Assembly: GCA_002471375.1 (NCBI GenBank) | Contig: DKPV01000085.1 | Coordinates: 20,085 to 84,084 of the forward strand | DNA: 64,000 bases | Reading direction: 5' to 3' | Source of the DNA: Flavobacteriales bacterium UBA7325 | Lineage (GTDB): Bacteria > Bacteroidota > Bacteroidia > Flavobacteriales_D > Crocinitomicaceae | In this document: in pieces, positions 52,986 to 61,195 of the stretch | How positions within the stretch are numbered: position 1 is the stretch's first letter | How the letters are laid out: the number at the start of each line of letters is the position of its first letter | Made by a program: the position numbers and the translations under genes | The notes under the pieces: model-generated | Seen by the model: only the letters and a program-made list of their open reading frames with translations | Database searches by the model: none | Told to the model about the DNA's origin: nothing

Positions 52986-53835
52986 CTGTATCAACTCGAA
53001 GTAAATTCCCGTAAAAAAGTTCCTTTCCAGTTGTTGTTTTCATCCAGAGTTCTCTTACCGACCAGTCACGCTCTGGAAGATATAATTTAGCCCGCTCAAC
53101 GATATCCTTTGCTTCAATCTTTGGGGAGTACGTATTCAGCACAAGGAACCCGTCCTCACCTATTAGATGTGCTGCATTACCGATGAGGTCATCTAGCTTT
53201 TCTTCGAGCTTCCATTTTTCTTTTTTCGCTCCGATTCCCCAGGCAGGTGGATCCATAATAATCCCCTTATAGTCGCGATCGCGCTTTACTTCCCTCTGAG
53301 CAAATTTGAGAGCGTCCTCATGAACCCATTTGATATTCAGCAATTGACTTGCATCCATGTTGTCACGTGCCCAAGAAATGAGTTGCTTAACAGAATCTAC
53401 ATGTAAAACTTGTGCGCCTTTATACCTTGCTACACAGGAGGCTGCTCCTGTGTACGCAAATAGGTTTAAAAATGCATCATCTGCGGATAGGCGCTGATCA
53501 ATAAAATCCCAATTAATTCTTTGTTCAGGAAATAGACCAACATGTTTGAACTTTGTAAGTTTTAGTGAAAAAGTCAGACGATTATAGCGAATAGTCCATT
53601 CCTTTAGCGCTTTCTTTTTAAGCTGTTTCCAAACTCCGGTTTGTCCGCTTTTAGGAATGAATTCCCAGTGGGCCATCGTTTTCCATTCAGCAAAGGATTT
53701 TCCTGACTTGAAATATGCTTGAACTTCTGGGCGAATTGTAATGACATTACCCCAACGCTCTAGTTTTTTGCCCCCACCTGCATCGATTAGTTCGTAATCT
53801 TCCCAACCAGTGGAGTAAACGCGTTGTGTCTTCAT
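52978..53835 (-). CDS. RlmI-like class I methyltransferase
   Basis: SAM-dependent methyltransferase of 285 residues in the RlmI/RlmK group. FPEQRINWDFIDQRL precedes the SAM motif NLFAYTGAASCVARYKGA, then HVDSVKQLISWARDN (acidic end of strand 2), and the catalytic motif IMDPPAWGIG (DPPxxG). It lacks the N-terminal PUA domain of RlmI, as does the family of this size. Likely methylates C5 or N2 of 23S rRNA bases, with specificity unknown. The gene starts right at the stop of the TPR-like gene (adjacent at 53835/53836), so the three minus-strand genes 52978-54864 form a set. Confidence 0.85.
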   Translation of the reverse strand: MKTQRVYSTGWEDYELIDAGGGKKLERWGNVITIRPEVQAYFKSGKSFAEWKTMAHWEFIPKSGQTGVWKQLKKKALKEWTIRYNRLTFSLKLTKFKHVGLFPEQRINWDFIDQRLSADDAFLNLFAYTGAASCVARYKGAQVLHVDSVKQLISWARDNMDASQLLNIKWVHEDALKFAQREVKRDRDYKGIIMDPPAWGIGAKKEKWKLEEKLDDLIGNAAHLIGEDGFLVLNTYSPKIEAKDIVERAKLYLPERDWSVRELWMKTTTGKELFYGNLLRVDTAN

Positions 53836-54417
53836 CTATCTTTTACGAGGAGTCTTTTGACGACCACCCATCATTTGAGCCATACGCTGTTGGTTCTTAG
53901 AAGGTGTAGCTTTCATTTGCTTCTGCATACCGGCGATTTGCTCTTTCATCATTCCTGATGTATCCAGCTTCTTCGCTTCTGCAAGCAGTGAAACGGCTTC
54001 TTTTCTTCTATTCGTTTGAGCACAAATTCCTGCAAGGTGCATACGAGCAACTGCATTATCTTGTCCTGTACGTAAACCCATAGAGATTGCTTTTCTTAAA
54101 AGTTGTTCACTCTTAGTGAATCCGAGTTCTTGAGTATTCAAAACGGCCTTTAAGAAAAGAACATATGCATGTTGCTTCTTTGGAAACAACTGTGGATGCG
54201 TGATCTTCGCAATATGTTTCTTCGCTTTTTCTGTATTTCCAAGACGCATCTGATTCAATGCCATAATCATTCGTTCATTTCTGAAGAATGTAAATCCAAT
54301 GATTATAGTTGCTAAGATGGTCATGATAGCCCATCCCCAAGATCCTTGGGCGAATAATACTACCGTAAAATAAATAGAGGCTGCAGCAAGTATACAGCGG
54401 ATAATAAATGCAATCAT
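53836..54417 (-). CDS. Two-helix membrane protein with TPR-like repeats
   Basis: Protein of 193 residues with two N-terminal membrane helices (about 3-23 and 27-45), then helical repeats (LGNTEKAKKHIAKI, KSEQLLRKAISMGLRTGQDN, NRRKEAVSLLAEAKKLD) that look like TPR units, and a basic C-terminus (QKTPRKR). Helical repeats suggest a scaffold. A similar protein next to RidA- and RlmI-like genes in other Bacteroidota would support an operon; I know none by name. It is separated by 3 bases from the RidA-like gene. Confidence 0.68.
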   Translation of the reverse strand: MIAFIIRCILAAASIYFTVVLFAQGSWGWAIMTILATIIIGFTFFRNERMIMALNQMRLGNTEKAKKHIAKITHPQLFPKKQHAYVLFLKAVLNTQELGFTKSEQLLRKAISMGLRTGQDNAVARMHLAGICAQTNRRKEAVSLLAEAKKLDTSGMMKEQIAGMQKQMKATPSKNQQRMAQMMGGRQKTPRKR

Positions 54418-54420
54418 GTT

Positions 54421-54864
54421 CTAATTTTCAATTGTTGCTATACATTTTAATTCAATGGCAATAGGCGTCGGAAGACTATTAATCTCCACTGTTGTTCTAC
54501 AAGGAAGATTATCCTTAAAGTACTCAGCATAGATTTTATTGTACGTCTGGAAATCACGTTTCATATCGACCAAGAAGACGGTTACATCAACTAATTGATC
54601 CCAACTTGATCCAGACTCTTCTAAAATAATTCGAACGTTATCGAAGACACTTCTACACTGTGCTTCAAATTCGAAAGCAAGAAAGTTTCCGTTTTTATCT
54701 AACTCCAATCCAGGTACTTCAGAATCAGTAGCGTTAGACCCAGCAATTCTTGGACCTACACCAGATAAGAATAGTAATTCTCCCACTTTTCTAGCGTGCG
54801 GATACAATCCAACTGGTTTCGGAGCTTTATTTGTAGAAATTCTCTGTTCGTTCGACATTGCCAT
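54421..54864 (-). CDS. RidA-family protein, 2-aminomuconate deaminase-like
   Basis: Protein of 147 residues in the YjgF/RidA fold. The stretches KAPKPVGLYPHARKVGELLFLSGVGPRIAG and EAQCRSVFDNVRIILEESGSSWDQ, plus CRTTVEINSLPTPIAIELKCIATI, are typical of the 2-aminomuconate deaminase branch, not of housekeeping RidA. This enzyme would follow 2-aminomuconic semialdehyde dehydrogenase in tryptophan/kynurenine degradation, and a candidate for that dehydrogenase lies at 33709-35151. Catalytic arginine R in PCRTTVEI is present. Start is ATG at 54864 or, two residues later, 54858. Confidence 0.86.
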   Translation of the reverse strand: MAMSNEQRISTNKAPKPVGLYPHARKVGELLFLSGVGPRIAGSNATDSEVPGLELDKNGNFLAFEFEAQCRSVFDNVRIILEESGSSWDQLVDVTVFLVDMKRDFQTYNKIYAEYFKDNLPCRTTVEINSLPTPIAIELKCIATIEN

Positions 54865-54873
54865 TATTTGTTG

Positions 54874-54881
54874 CAAAGATA
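54874..54881 (-). promoter_or_regulatory. -7 box of the RidA-like operon
   Basis: TATCTTTG on the minus strand matches TAnnTTTG exactly, 9 bases before the ATG at 54864. The leader would be about 3 bases, so close to leaderless. Confidence 0.55.
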
Positions 54882-54978
54882 GTTAGAATTGATCACTAAC
54901 GAAAGATCGTGGGCGCAACTCTTCTGCAAATTTTAACATCTACTAACAAGGCATCATTTTTGCACATGCTGATTTAAC

Positions 54979-54986
54979 TAACTTTG
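54979..54986 (+). promoter_or_regulatory. -7 box of the 54991 lipoprotein gene
   Basis: TAACTTTG matches TAnnTTTG exactly and ends 4 bases before the ATG at 54991. A TTTG at 54959-54962 is 16 bases upstream, slightly short for a -33 element. Confidence 0.55.
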
Positions 54987-54990
54987 TATC

Positions 54991-55677
54991 ATGAAACACT
55001 TGTTTTCTCTTCTAGTGATTGGACTACTATTTTCCATGACTAGCTGTCTCGAAATTATTGATGATCTATCTCTAAATGGTGACGGTTCTGGGATGTTCAA
55101 GTACACCGTGAATATGAGTTCGAGTAAGGTTAAAATAAATTCTTATTTAGCCCTTGACAGCTTAGATGGGAAGAAAGTTCCTTCTATTTCTGAGATCACC
55201 AATCATATTGATGAACTCATTGATGAGTTATGTACTCAGGAAGGGATATCAAATGTGACCTTCGATTCAGATTATAATAATTTCGTTTTTAAGCTAAAAT
55301 TGGATTTTGCATCAATCGATGAACTGGAGGAAGCAATTAAAGCCATTGTCCGAAAAAGAAGTAAGGGTAGAGTCGATCAAGAACTAGATCATGAATGGTT
55401 GACTTATTCAGAGTCTTCACTGAACAGGTCTATTCCAAGAATGAATTTTGAGAGGACTAATAATCTTAAAGCGGATGAAATTGCAGATCTCAAGAAAGGA
55501 ATGTACACGTCAATAACTCGATTTGAATCTGAAGTCGCGAGTTTTGACAATGAATCTGCGATAGTCGCCAAGAATAAAAAGGCAGTAATGGTTCGCGCCA
55601 ACCCTTATTCACTCATTCGTCAAACGAATCTGTTGGATAACACGATTTATCTTGAAGAATCGGCCGAGAACGAATGA
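54991..55677 (+). CDS. Unknown lipoprotein
   Basis: Predicted lipoprotein of 228 residues. The signal ends in a lipobox (SMTSC, Cys19). The next part (LSLNGDGSGMFKYTVNMSSSKVKINS) begins like the DUF of lipoproteins with an N-terminal beta segment, followed by a helix-rich stretch with repeated acidic residues. No catalytic motif is visible. It is followed after 59 bases by the 620-residue protein, and similar tone of the three proteins (envelope-anchored, high Asp/Glu) suggests they act together, which is inference. Confidence 0.72.
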   Translation: MKHLFSLLVIGLLFSMTSCLEIIDDLSLNGDGSGMFKYTVNMSSSKVKINSYLALDSLDGKKVPSISEITNHIDELIDELCTQEGISNVTFDSDYNNFVFKLKLDFASIDELEEAIKAIVRKRSKGRVDQELDHEWLTYSESSLNRSIPRMNFERTNNLKADEIADLKKGMYTSITRFESEVASFDNESAIVAKNKKAVMVRANPYSLIRQTNLLDNTIYLEESAENE

Positions 55678-55686
55678 GATTATTCG

Positions 55687-55694
55687 TAAATTTG
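55687..55694 (+). promoter_or_regulatory. Possible internal promoter -7 box
   Basis: TAAATTTG matches TAnnTTTG exactly, 42 bases before the start of the 55737 gene. No -33 match was seen. Confidence 0.4.
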
Positions 55695-55736
55695 AAGCAA
55701 GAATTTTTCCCCAAATATCGGGTGTAAACTGAACAA

Positions 55737-57599
55737 ATGAAACTACTTATCACCACCACATTTTTAGTCGCTTTCGGCTCTGTTTTTGCACAAAAATCTG
55801 AGAACCTTCTTCCGAAAGATGCAGTATCTGTTTTTAGCATAGACAATGTAAATTTATTACAGAAGATTTCTTTGGACGATCTCGTGAAGTATGAATTCAT
55901 GGAAGAGGTTCAGCAAGAACTTTTTGATGGCTCCACGTCAGGAAAAACACTTAAGGACGCTGGAATTGATTTCGAACAACGAATCAACTTCTTTCAGGGA
56001 AGTGGTAAGCGCTTTCGTGTAACCGGGTTCACTTTCGGAATTGAAAATCGCGATCAGTTATTTGAAGTTTTCGATGATTTTCATGCAATCGAAAGTGATT
56101 ACAGTGGAGTTGACTTTTATGAGTCATACTTTAATCGTATTGCCATTCGAGGAAATTCGGCGGTCTTGTTCCGTGTCCAAGGACATAGCGATCATGTAGA
56201 GCATGTAACTGATTCTATTTGGTATGCTCGAGGAAATGATTACCCTTGGTACGAATACCAGTACGATGAAATGATTCTGGAAAGCCTCCAACCAGAGGAT
56301 GCTGTTTTTGATGGAAATGAAACGATCGAGAATACGAACTCTCCTAGTGAAAACAACCTTCCACAAGCAGATGAGGATCCTACACAAAAAACGTATTATG
56401 AGCTACGTGATTCTGTAGAACTAGATTACCACTTGCATTGTGTCAAGAGATTATGCGATGAGCTATTTCTACGCAATGAATCATTGATGTTGGAAGACGA
56501 GAGATTCGCAGAGCAGCTAACACATTCCGCGGATGGGATATTCTATTTAGATTTGGAGCGCAGTGTTGGTAATGAGAGAGACATGAAGTTTCTCTATACC
56601 TATTACCCAAACTTCAGTGTAAAATCTGAGGAGTTGTATGCGGGAAGTATTGTTCTGGGAGATATGAAGATTTTAGATAATGCTATCGAGCTTGACCTAG
56701 ACGTGGAATACGGCGAGAAACTTGGACCGATATATAATGAGCTTACGGACACAAAATTCGACAAGCACGTACTCAAGTATATCCATAAGGACAATAATGC
56801 GTATTTCACTCAGAATGTGAATCTGAGAAAAGCATATGAGGAGGCTTACGATGTTGTAATGCCAATTCTAAGTAATTCTGAGCGCTCAATAGCAGCGAGT
56901 GCAATCATGATTGAATTAATGGATGCACTTGTTGATAAGGATGCGGTCTTTGGTGTCTATCAAGGAAGTATGTTTGGTGCATACAATGGACTTCAAACCG
57001 TTAAAACGAAGAAAATCATTTTTGATTACGACGAGGAAACATTTGAGTATTCGGAGATTGAGGTAGAGGCAGAAGAGGATATGCCTGTGTTCGTTATGGG
57101 ATTCACAACTAAGAGAGGTGATGTGCCGGAAAAGGTACTTAACCGTCTTTCGAAGATCTACTCTAAAATGACAAACATGGAAGATTATTGGTTGTTGGAA
57201 GATGTTCTTCTTGGTGCCGCTCCAATGTATTTCATTATTAAGAATGACTTATTTATCATGACAAATGACATGGATTTGGCAACCAACCATCCAAACGGAT
57301 ATGGTTCTGAAGCCATTGGAAAACGTGAAGCGAAAAAGGCAAGAAAAAGCGGTGCTCTGTATGGCCACGTTGATGCAGGAAAAGCACTTCAAAACCTTCC
57401 GAGAGGAATATTTAGCGATTATGAAAATGAAATGATCGATGTTATTAGAGGCAAGTCGGGAACAATGGAAGTAACGAGCACAAAGTCTGTGGAAACTTCA
57501 ACTTCGTTCAAGTTGGCATACCAATTTGAAGGAGAGTATGAAAATTCAGGCACTTACTTCCTTGACTTAATAAATAGCCTCTACGTCGTTACCAAATAA
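55737..57599 (+). CDS. Unknown secreted protein, DUF4836-like
   Basis: Exported protein of 620 residues with a signal peptide (about 1-18, ending at GSVFAQ). LLPKDAVSVFSIDNVNLLQKISLDDL at the start resembles the opening of DUF4836 proteins of Bacteroidota, as do the paired domains (about 20-330 and 330-620). The middle (about 180-230) has an acidic low-complexity linker. Cysteines are few. No catalytic motif is seen. The next gene is 6 bases after its stop and has a related opening (FIDRLPDADIIGRADVLEMA), so the two may be paralogues. Confidence 0.75.
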   Translation: MKLLITTTFLVAFGSVFAQKSENLLPKDAVSVFSIDNVNLLQKISLDDLVKYEFMEEVQQELFDGSTSGKTLKDAGIDFEQRINFFQGSGKRFRVTGFTFGIENRDQLFEVFDDFHAIESDYSGVDFYESYFNRIAIRGNSAVLFRVQGHSDHVEHVTDSIWYARGNDYPWYEYQYDEMILESLQPEDAVFDGNETIENTNSPSENNLPQADEDPTQKTYYELRDSVELDYHLHCVKRLCDELFLRNESLMLEDERFAEQLTHSADGIFYLDLERSVGNERDMKFLYTYYPNFSVKSEELYAGSIVLGDMKILDNAIELDLDVEYGEKLGPIYNELTDTKFDKHVLKYIHKDNNAYFTQNVNLRKAYEEAYDVVMPILSNSERSIAASAIMIELMDALVDKDAVFGVYQGSMFGAYNGLQTVKTKKIIFDYDEETFEYSEIEVEAEEDMPVFVMGFTTKRGDVPEKVLNRLSKIYSKMTNMEDYWLLEDVLLGAAPMYFIIKNDLFIMTNDMDLATNHPNGYGSEAIGKREAKKARKSGALYGHVDAGKALQNLPRGIFSDYENEMIDVIRGKSGTMEVTSTKSVETSTSFKLAYQFEGEYENSGTYFLDLINSLYVVTK

Positions 57600-57605
57600 A
57601 TTGAG

Positions 57606-58958
57606 ATGTATCGTAAATTAGGACTAATCCTAATTGTCGTTTCGACAATATTGTTTCTATTCCTCTACTTGAGAAATAGAAACGAGGTCGAACCTACTCG
57701 TTTTATTGATCGACTTCCCGACGCAGATATTATTGGAAGAGCTGATGTCCTTGAGATGGCTACGGAGTTCATGCCTACGCTCTACTATTACAAGATTCCA
57801 GTTCGCGAATTCGTTTCACCTGACTTTTTTCTGAGTCAAGGAAAAGCTTATGGGATTGATTTTCAAACTCCGCTTTACTTTTTCGGAACGGAAAGTGATG
57901 AGAAAATTAAAGATTGGGGAGCGCTTATTCCGGTCGATGATAGTAGTAAAGTGCTAGATGGGATATTGGCAATAGGAAGTGTTTTTGACGTCAGAGACAC
58001 AATTATTTTCGATAAGAAGATTTATATCAGTAACTCACTTAATCTTGCTGTTAGTTATGGAAAGGATTGGTTACTGGTAAGCTCCACTAAGAAATTCCCA
58101 AGGTATTTGCGACATGTAATTCAAGCTAAGCGTAATAGTATTTCGCCGCGTTGGAAGAAGTTCCTTAATGATGAAACCTTCTCTGACAAACCTTTGGTTG
58201 TGCGTGCAATCTCACCAAGACTAAAAGAGAACGGGATTGAATCACTACTCATTGCACCTACCGGTGATTCAACAAGTATTACTCTCAATACAAGGGTGAC
58301 ACAATTTGATTCTCTTTCATTTCAGTTGAAGGAGGATGGACCATACTTCGATGCGGAGGAGTATTCGAATCGCACAATTAATGCACACTTCAACATCGAT
58401 AGATTGCGTGGTAACACTTCGGCGCCACTTTATAGATTACTTGAAAAAGTAGGAAAGAAAGTGAGTTTTCCACTTGACGAATTTTTGGATGCTTGGGATG
58501 GAGACGTCGCGTTTAGAATGGGAGGTATACAGAAGATTAAAGAAGAGTATATCGAATCTGAGTTAGATGAAAATTTCAACGTCACGGAAGTGGTAAAGTA
58601 TAAGGAAGTTAAGATTTCAGGTTTTTCACTTTATCTCTCGATGAATAAAAGGAAAGAGAACTTCTTAACGTCGATCTTTCAAAAGGGAATCCTTACGACT
58701 GAAGGAAATAAGATGCGACTTTTATATTTCCCTCCTATGTATATGAAGGACAGCGATACATCACTATTGTTTCATACAGGTAGATATGCGCCAGTTGTTC
58801 GAACTGATTCATCTCACTATGGATTGTGGACTTTCGACTATACACCTGTTTCTTTTAGCCTGGATTCTGCCGAGACCAAGTCTATATATGGTAAGGTTCA
58901 GATTCCTCTGAAGAAGCTTATTCGAGATTATCTTCCTGAAACTCTTGAGCAGGAATGA
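57606..58958 (+). CDS. Unknown membrane-anchored protein, related to the preceding one
   Basis: Protein of 450 residues with one N-terminal membrane helix (about 5-22) and a large periplasmic part. Its opening (RLPDADIIGRADVLEMATEF) and pattern of strands resemble the preceding 620-residue protein, but it keeps a transmembrane anchor instead of a signal peptide. There is no recognisable enzyme motif. Its stop overlaps the ATG of the DUF1801-like gene. Confidence 0.72.
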   Translation: MYRKLGLILIVVSTILFLFLYLRNRNEVEPTRFIDRLPDADIIGRADVLEMATEFMPTLYYYKIPVREFVSPDFFLSQGKAYGIDFQTPLYFFGTESDEKIKDWGALIPVDDSSKVLDGILAIGSVFDVRDTIIFDKKIYISNSLNLAVSYGKDWLLVSSTKKFPRYLRHVIQAKRNSISPRWKKFLNDETFSDKPLVVRAISPRLKENGIESLLIAPTGDSTSITLNTRVTQFDSLSFQLKEDGPYFDAEEYSNRTINAHFNIDRLRGNTSAPLYRLLEKVGKKVSFPLDEFLDAWDGDVAFRMGGIQKIKEEYIESELDENFNVTEVVKYKEVKISGFSLYLSMNKRKENFLTSIFQKGILTTEGNKMRLLYFPPMYMKDSDTSLLFHTGRYAPVVRTDSSHYGLWTFDYTPVSFSLDSAETKSIYGKVQIPLKKLIRDYLPETLEQE

Positions 58959-59305
58959 CACATGATGAATTCAGTGAGAAGAAGGGTGGGGCTTTTACAA
59001 ACGAACTTAGCCTAGTCCATCGATTGATTCTCGATGCTCATCCTGCGATATATCGCACGGTGAAGTATGGTTATCCTTTTTACTGTATGAAGAAGAATCT
59101 TTTTTATTTGGATGTTCAAAAGGACAGGCCTCTTCTTGCCCTAGTATATGCTTATAAAATGACGGACGTAATCGAGCTATTGGATTTTACAGGCAGGACT
59201 CAAATCGGACACTATTTCATTGATAACCTGAATGATAAGAAACTGGCTGAGGTTGGACTTTTAATTGATACGGCAGTGCAATTTGATCTTGGCCGCAAGC
59301 GCTAG
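58955..59305 (+). CDS. DUF1801-like protein
   Basis: Cytosolic protein of 116 residues. VHRLILDAHPAIYRTVKYGYPFYCMKKNLFYL has the DUF1801/YdhG pattern (helix, KYGxPxY, then a strand with aromatic residues), and the C-terminal helix ends in Lys/Arg. DUF1801 resembles a fold in iron chaperone frataxin; function is unknown in general. It starts at ATG 58955 within the previous stop (ATGA), so it is the last member of the 55 kb run. Confidence 0.75.
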   Translation: MTHDEFSEKKGGAFTNELSLVHRLILDAHPAIYRTVKYGYPFYCMKKNLFYLDVQKDRPLLALVYAYKMTDVIELLDFTGRTQIGHYFIDNLNDKKLAEVGLLIDTAVQFDLGRKR

Positions 59306-59407
59306 TAAAGGAGATACAAAGCATTAACAGCAGGCTGTCCATAACTCCAGTGGATTATTCCATATTCAATGCTGAAATCCGTTAACTTCAAAGTAAACAA
59401 TTACCCT

Positions 59408-60733
59408 ATGCCAAGAAAGAAAAGAATCTTTGTACTAGACACATCCGTGCTACTTCATGATCACCAATCTATAACTTCGTTTGAACAGAATGATGTTGCC
59501 ATACCGATCACTGTTTTAGAAGAGCTAGACAAGTTCAAGATAGGACATGATACAAAGAACTTTTCGGCGCGAGAGGTTATCCGATTTATAGATAAACTTT
59601 CTGGAGACGAAGGTTTACAGGATTGGATTAGTTTGGGTAAGAAGAGAGGCGATTTTAAAGTCGTTATGCAAACTACGCCAAAGGGTGTTAATGCAGAGGA
59701 TGTCTATGCGAGAGGAAAGAACGACCATAAAATAATAAACGCTGCACTTCATCTTCAAGAGACTGATAAGAAAAAAGAGGTTATTCTTATTACAAAGGAT
59801 ATTAACCTACGTATTAAAGCAAAGGCTCTTGGAATTGTCGCTCAAGATTACGAGACAGGTAAAGTAAAAACGGATATCGCACAAAAGAATACTATCCGCA
59901 CTATTGAAAATGTAGATTCAGAGCAAATCCGTCAGATTTTTACGAAGGGTAAGATTGATGAAGAGGGGATTTTAGGTGAGCACAAAATTGCAAATGGTTA
60001 TTATATACTAAAGAATGGTAGATCCTCCTCTTTGGCTGTTTACAATAAAGCACTTGATCAAATCGAACGCGTTGAGAAGGAGTTCGTCTATGGGATCAAA
60101 CCCAAAAATGCAGAACAAGCATTTGCGTTTAATGCACTATTAAATCCAGAGGTTAAGCTTGTGGCATTACAGGGAGTTGCTGGAACCGGTAAAACATTAC
60201 TGGCATTAGCTTCTGCTCTAGAGCAGCACAAGAAATTTCATCAAATCATTCTAGCCCGTCCAATTGTTCCACTCTCCAATAAGGATATTGGCTTCTTACC
60301 TGGTGATGCTGGTGATAAAATTGGTCCATACATGGAACCGTTGTGGGATAATTTGAAGTTCATCAAATCTCAGTTTGGCGAGAACGAACGAAAGAATAAG
60401 GCAATTAAAGAGCTTGAGGAAAGTGGTAAAATTGTGATTTCTCCGCTCGCTTTCATTCGCGGTAGAAGTTTATCAAACATCATGTTTATTGTGGATGAGG
60501 CGCAAAACCTTACCCCACATGAAATCAAAACGATTATTACCAGAGCAGGTGAGGGTACTAAGATTGTATTTACAGGCGATGTGAACCAAATAGATACTCC
60601 ATATCTTGATGAGCATAGTAATGGACTCGCTTACTTGGTGGATAGACTTAAAGGACAAGATTTATTTGCTCATGTAAAACTTGAGAAAGGGGAACGATCT
60701 GATCTTGCGAATCTTGCTAACGATTTGTTATAG
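59408..60733 (+). CDS. PIN-PhoH family ATPase
   Basis: Protein of 441 residues combining an N-terminal PIN-like nuclease domain (about 1-150, FVLDTSVLLHD with the first acidic residue and KDINLRIKAKALG) and a PhoH P-loop ATPase (about 240-430, GVAGTGKT, VDEAQNLTPHEIKTIITRAGEGTKIVFTGD). The PIN-PhoH type (PhoH2) is a toxin-antitoxin-like or RNA-processing helicase in other phyla. Start is ATG at 59408, before FVLDTSV; the ATG at 59369 adds 13 residues of low similarity. No antitoxin-sized gene is adjacent. Confidence 0.9.
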   Translation: MPRKKRIFVLDTSVLLHDHQSITSFEQNDVAIPITVLEELDKFKIGHDTKNFSAREVIRFIDKLSGDEGLQDWISLGKKRGDFKVVMQTTPKGVNAEDVYARGKNDHKIINAALHLQETDKKKEVILITKDINLRIKAKALGIVAQDYETGKVKTDIAQKNTIRTIENVDSEQIRQIFTKGKIDEEGILGEHKIANGYYILKNGRSSSLAVYNKALDQIERVEKEFVYGIKPKNAEQAFAFNALLNPEVKLVALQGVAGTGKTLLALASALEQHKKFHQIILARPIVPLSNKDIGFLPGDAGDKIGPYMEPLWDNLKFIKSQFGENERKNKAIKELEESGKIVISPLAFIRGRSLSNIMFIVDEAQNLTPHEIKTIITRAGEGTKIVFTGDVNQIDTPYLDEHSNGLAYLVDRLKGQDLFAHVKLEKGERSDLANLANDLL

Positions 60734-60745
60734 GATACTCAGGTT

Positions 60746-61195
60746 CTAGTCAAATTTAAAGAATAACCTTCCGTTGATCCATTCTGGATCTAATGTTGCA
60801 TTCTTCTTGTTATAGAATTTGATGGCTGGTTCATTCCAATCGAGAACTTGCCAGTCCATACGCGTATATTTTCGCTCTTTACAGATTGCTACCAGACGAT
60901 CAAATAAGATGTCGCCAATTCCAGCTCTTCTGTGTTCAGTTAGTACGTATAGGTCTTCTAAGTACAGGCAGGGTCCCTTCCAGGTGGAATAGGACGTATA
61001 GAATAAAGCAAACGCGATAATTTTAGAATCTACCTCTACAACTAACGCTTCACAGTGACCAAATTCAAAAAGATCCCTCCTTAAACGTTCAGGAGTATTC
61101 TCGACGGCATCAGGCTCATTTTCAAATGTTGCTAAGCCCTGAATAAGATCGATGAGTGCATTTTCATCTCCTGGCAGTGCAGCACGAACCGTCAT
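60746..61195 (-). CDS. GNAT acetyltransferase, SSAT-like
   Basis: N-acetyltransferase of 149 residues. The acetyl-CoA loop is EHRRAGIGDILFDRL (R/Q-x-x-G-x-G/A pattern), preceded by ALFYTSYSTWKGPCLYLEDLYV, which matches spermidine/spermine and thialysine acetyltransferases (SSAT/SAT2). The end (YNKKNATLDPEWINGRLFF) agrees. Substrate uncertain: a diamine or an amino-acid analogue. Its ATG follows the sprA TAG directly with no bases between, so it is likely the second gene in the sprA operon. Confidence 0.86.
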   Translation of the reverse strand: MTVRAALPGDENALIDLIQGLATFENEPDAVENTPERLRRDLFEFGHCEALVVEVDSKIIAFALFYTSYSTWKGPCLYLEDLYVLTEHRRAGIGDILFDRLVAICKERKYTRMDWQVLDWNEPAIKFYNKKNATLDPEWINGRLFFKFD

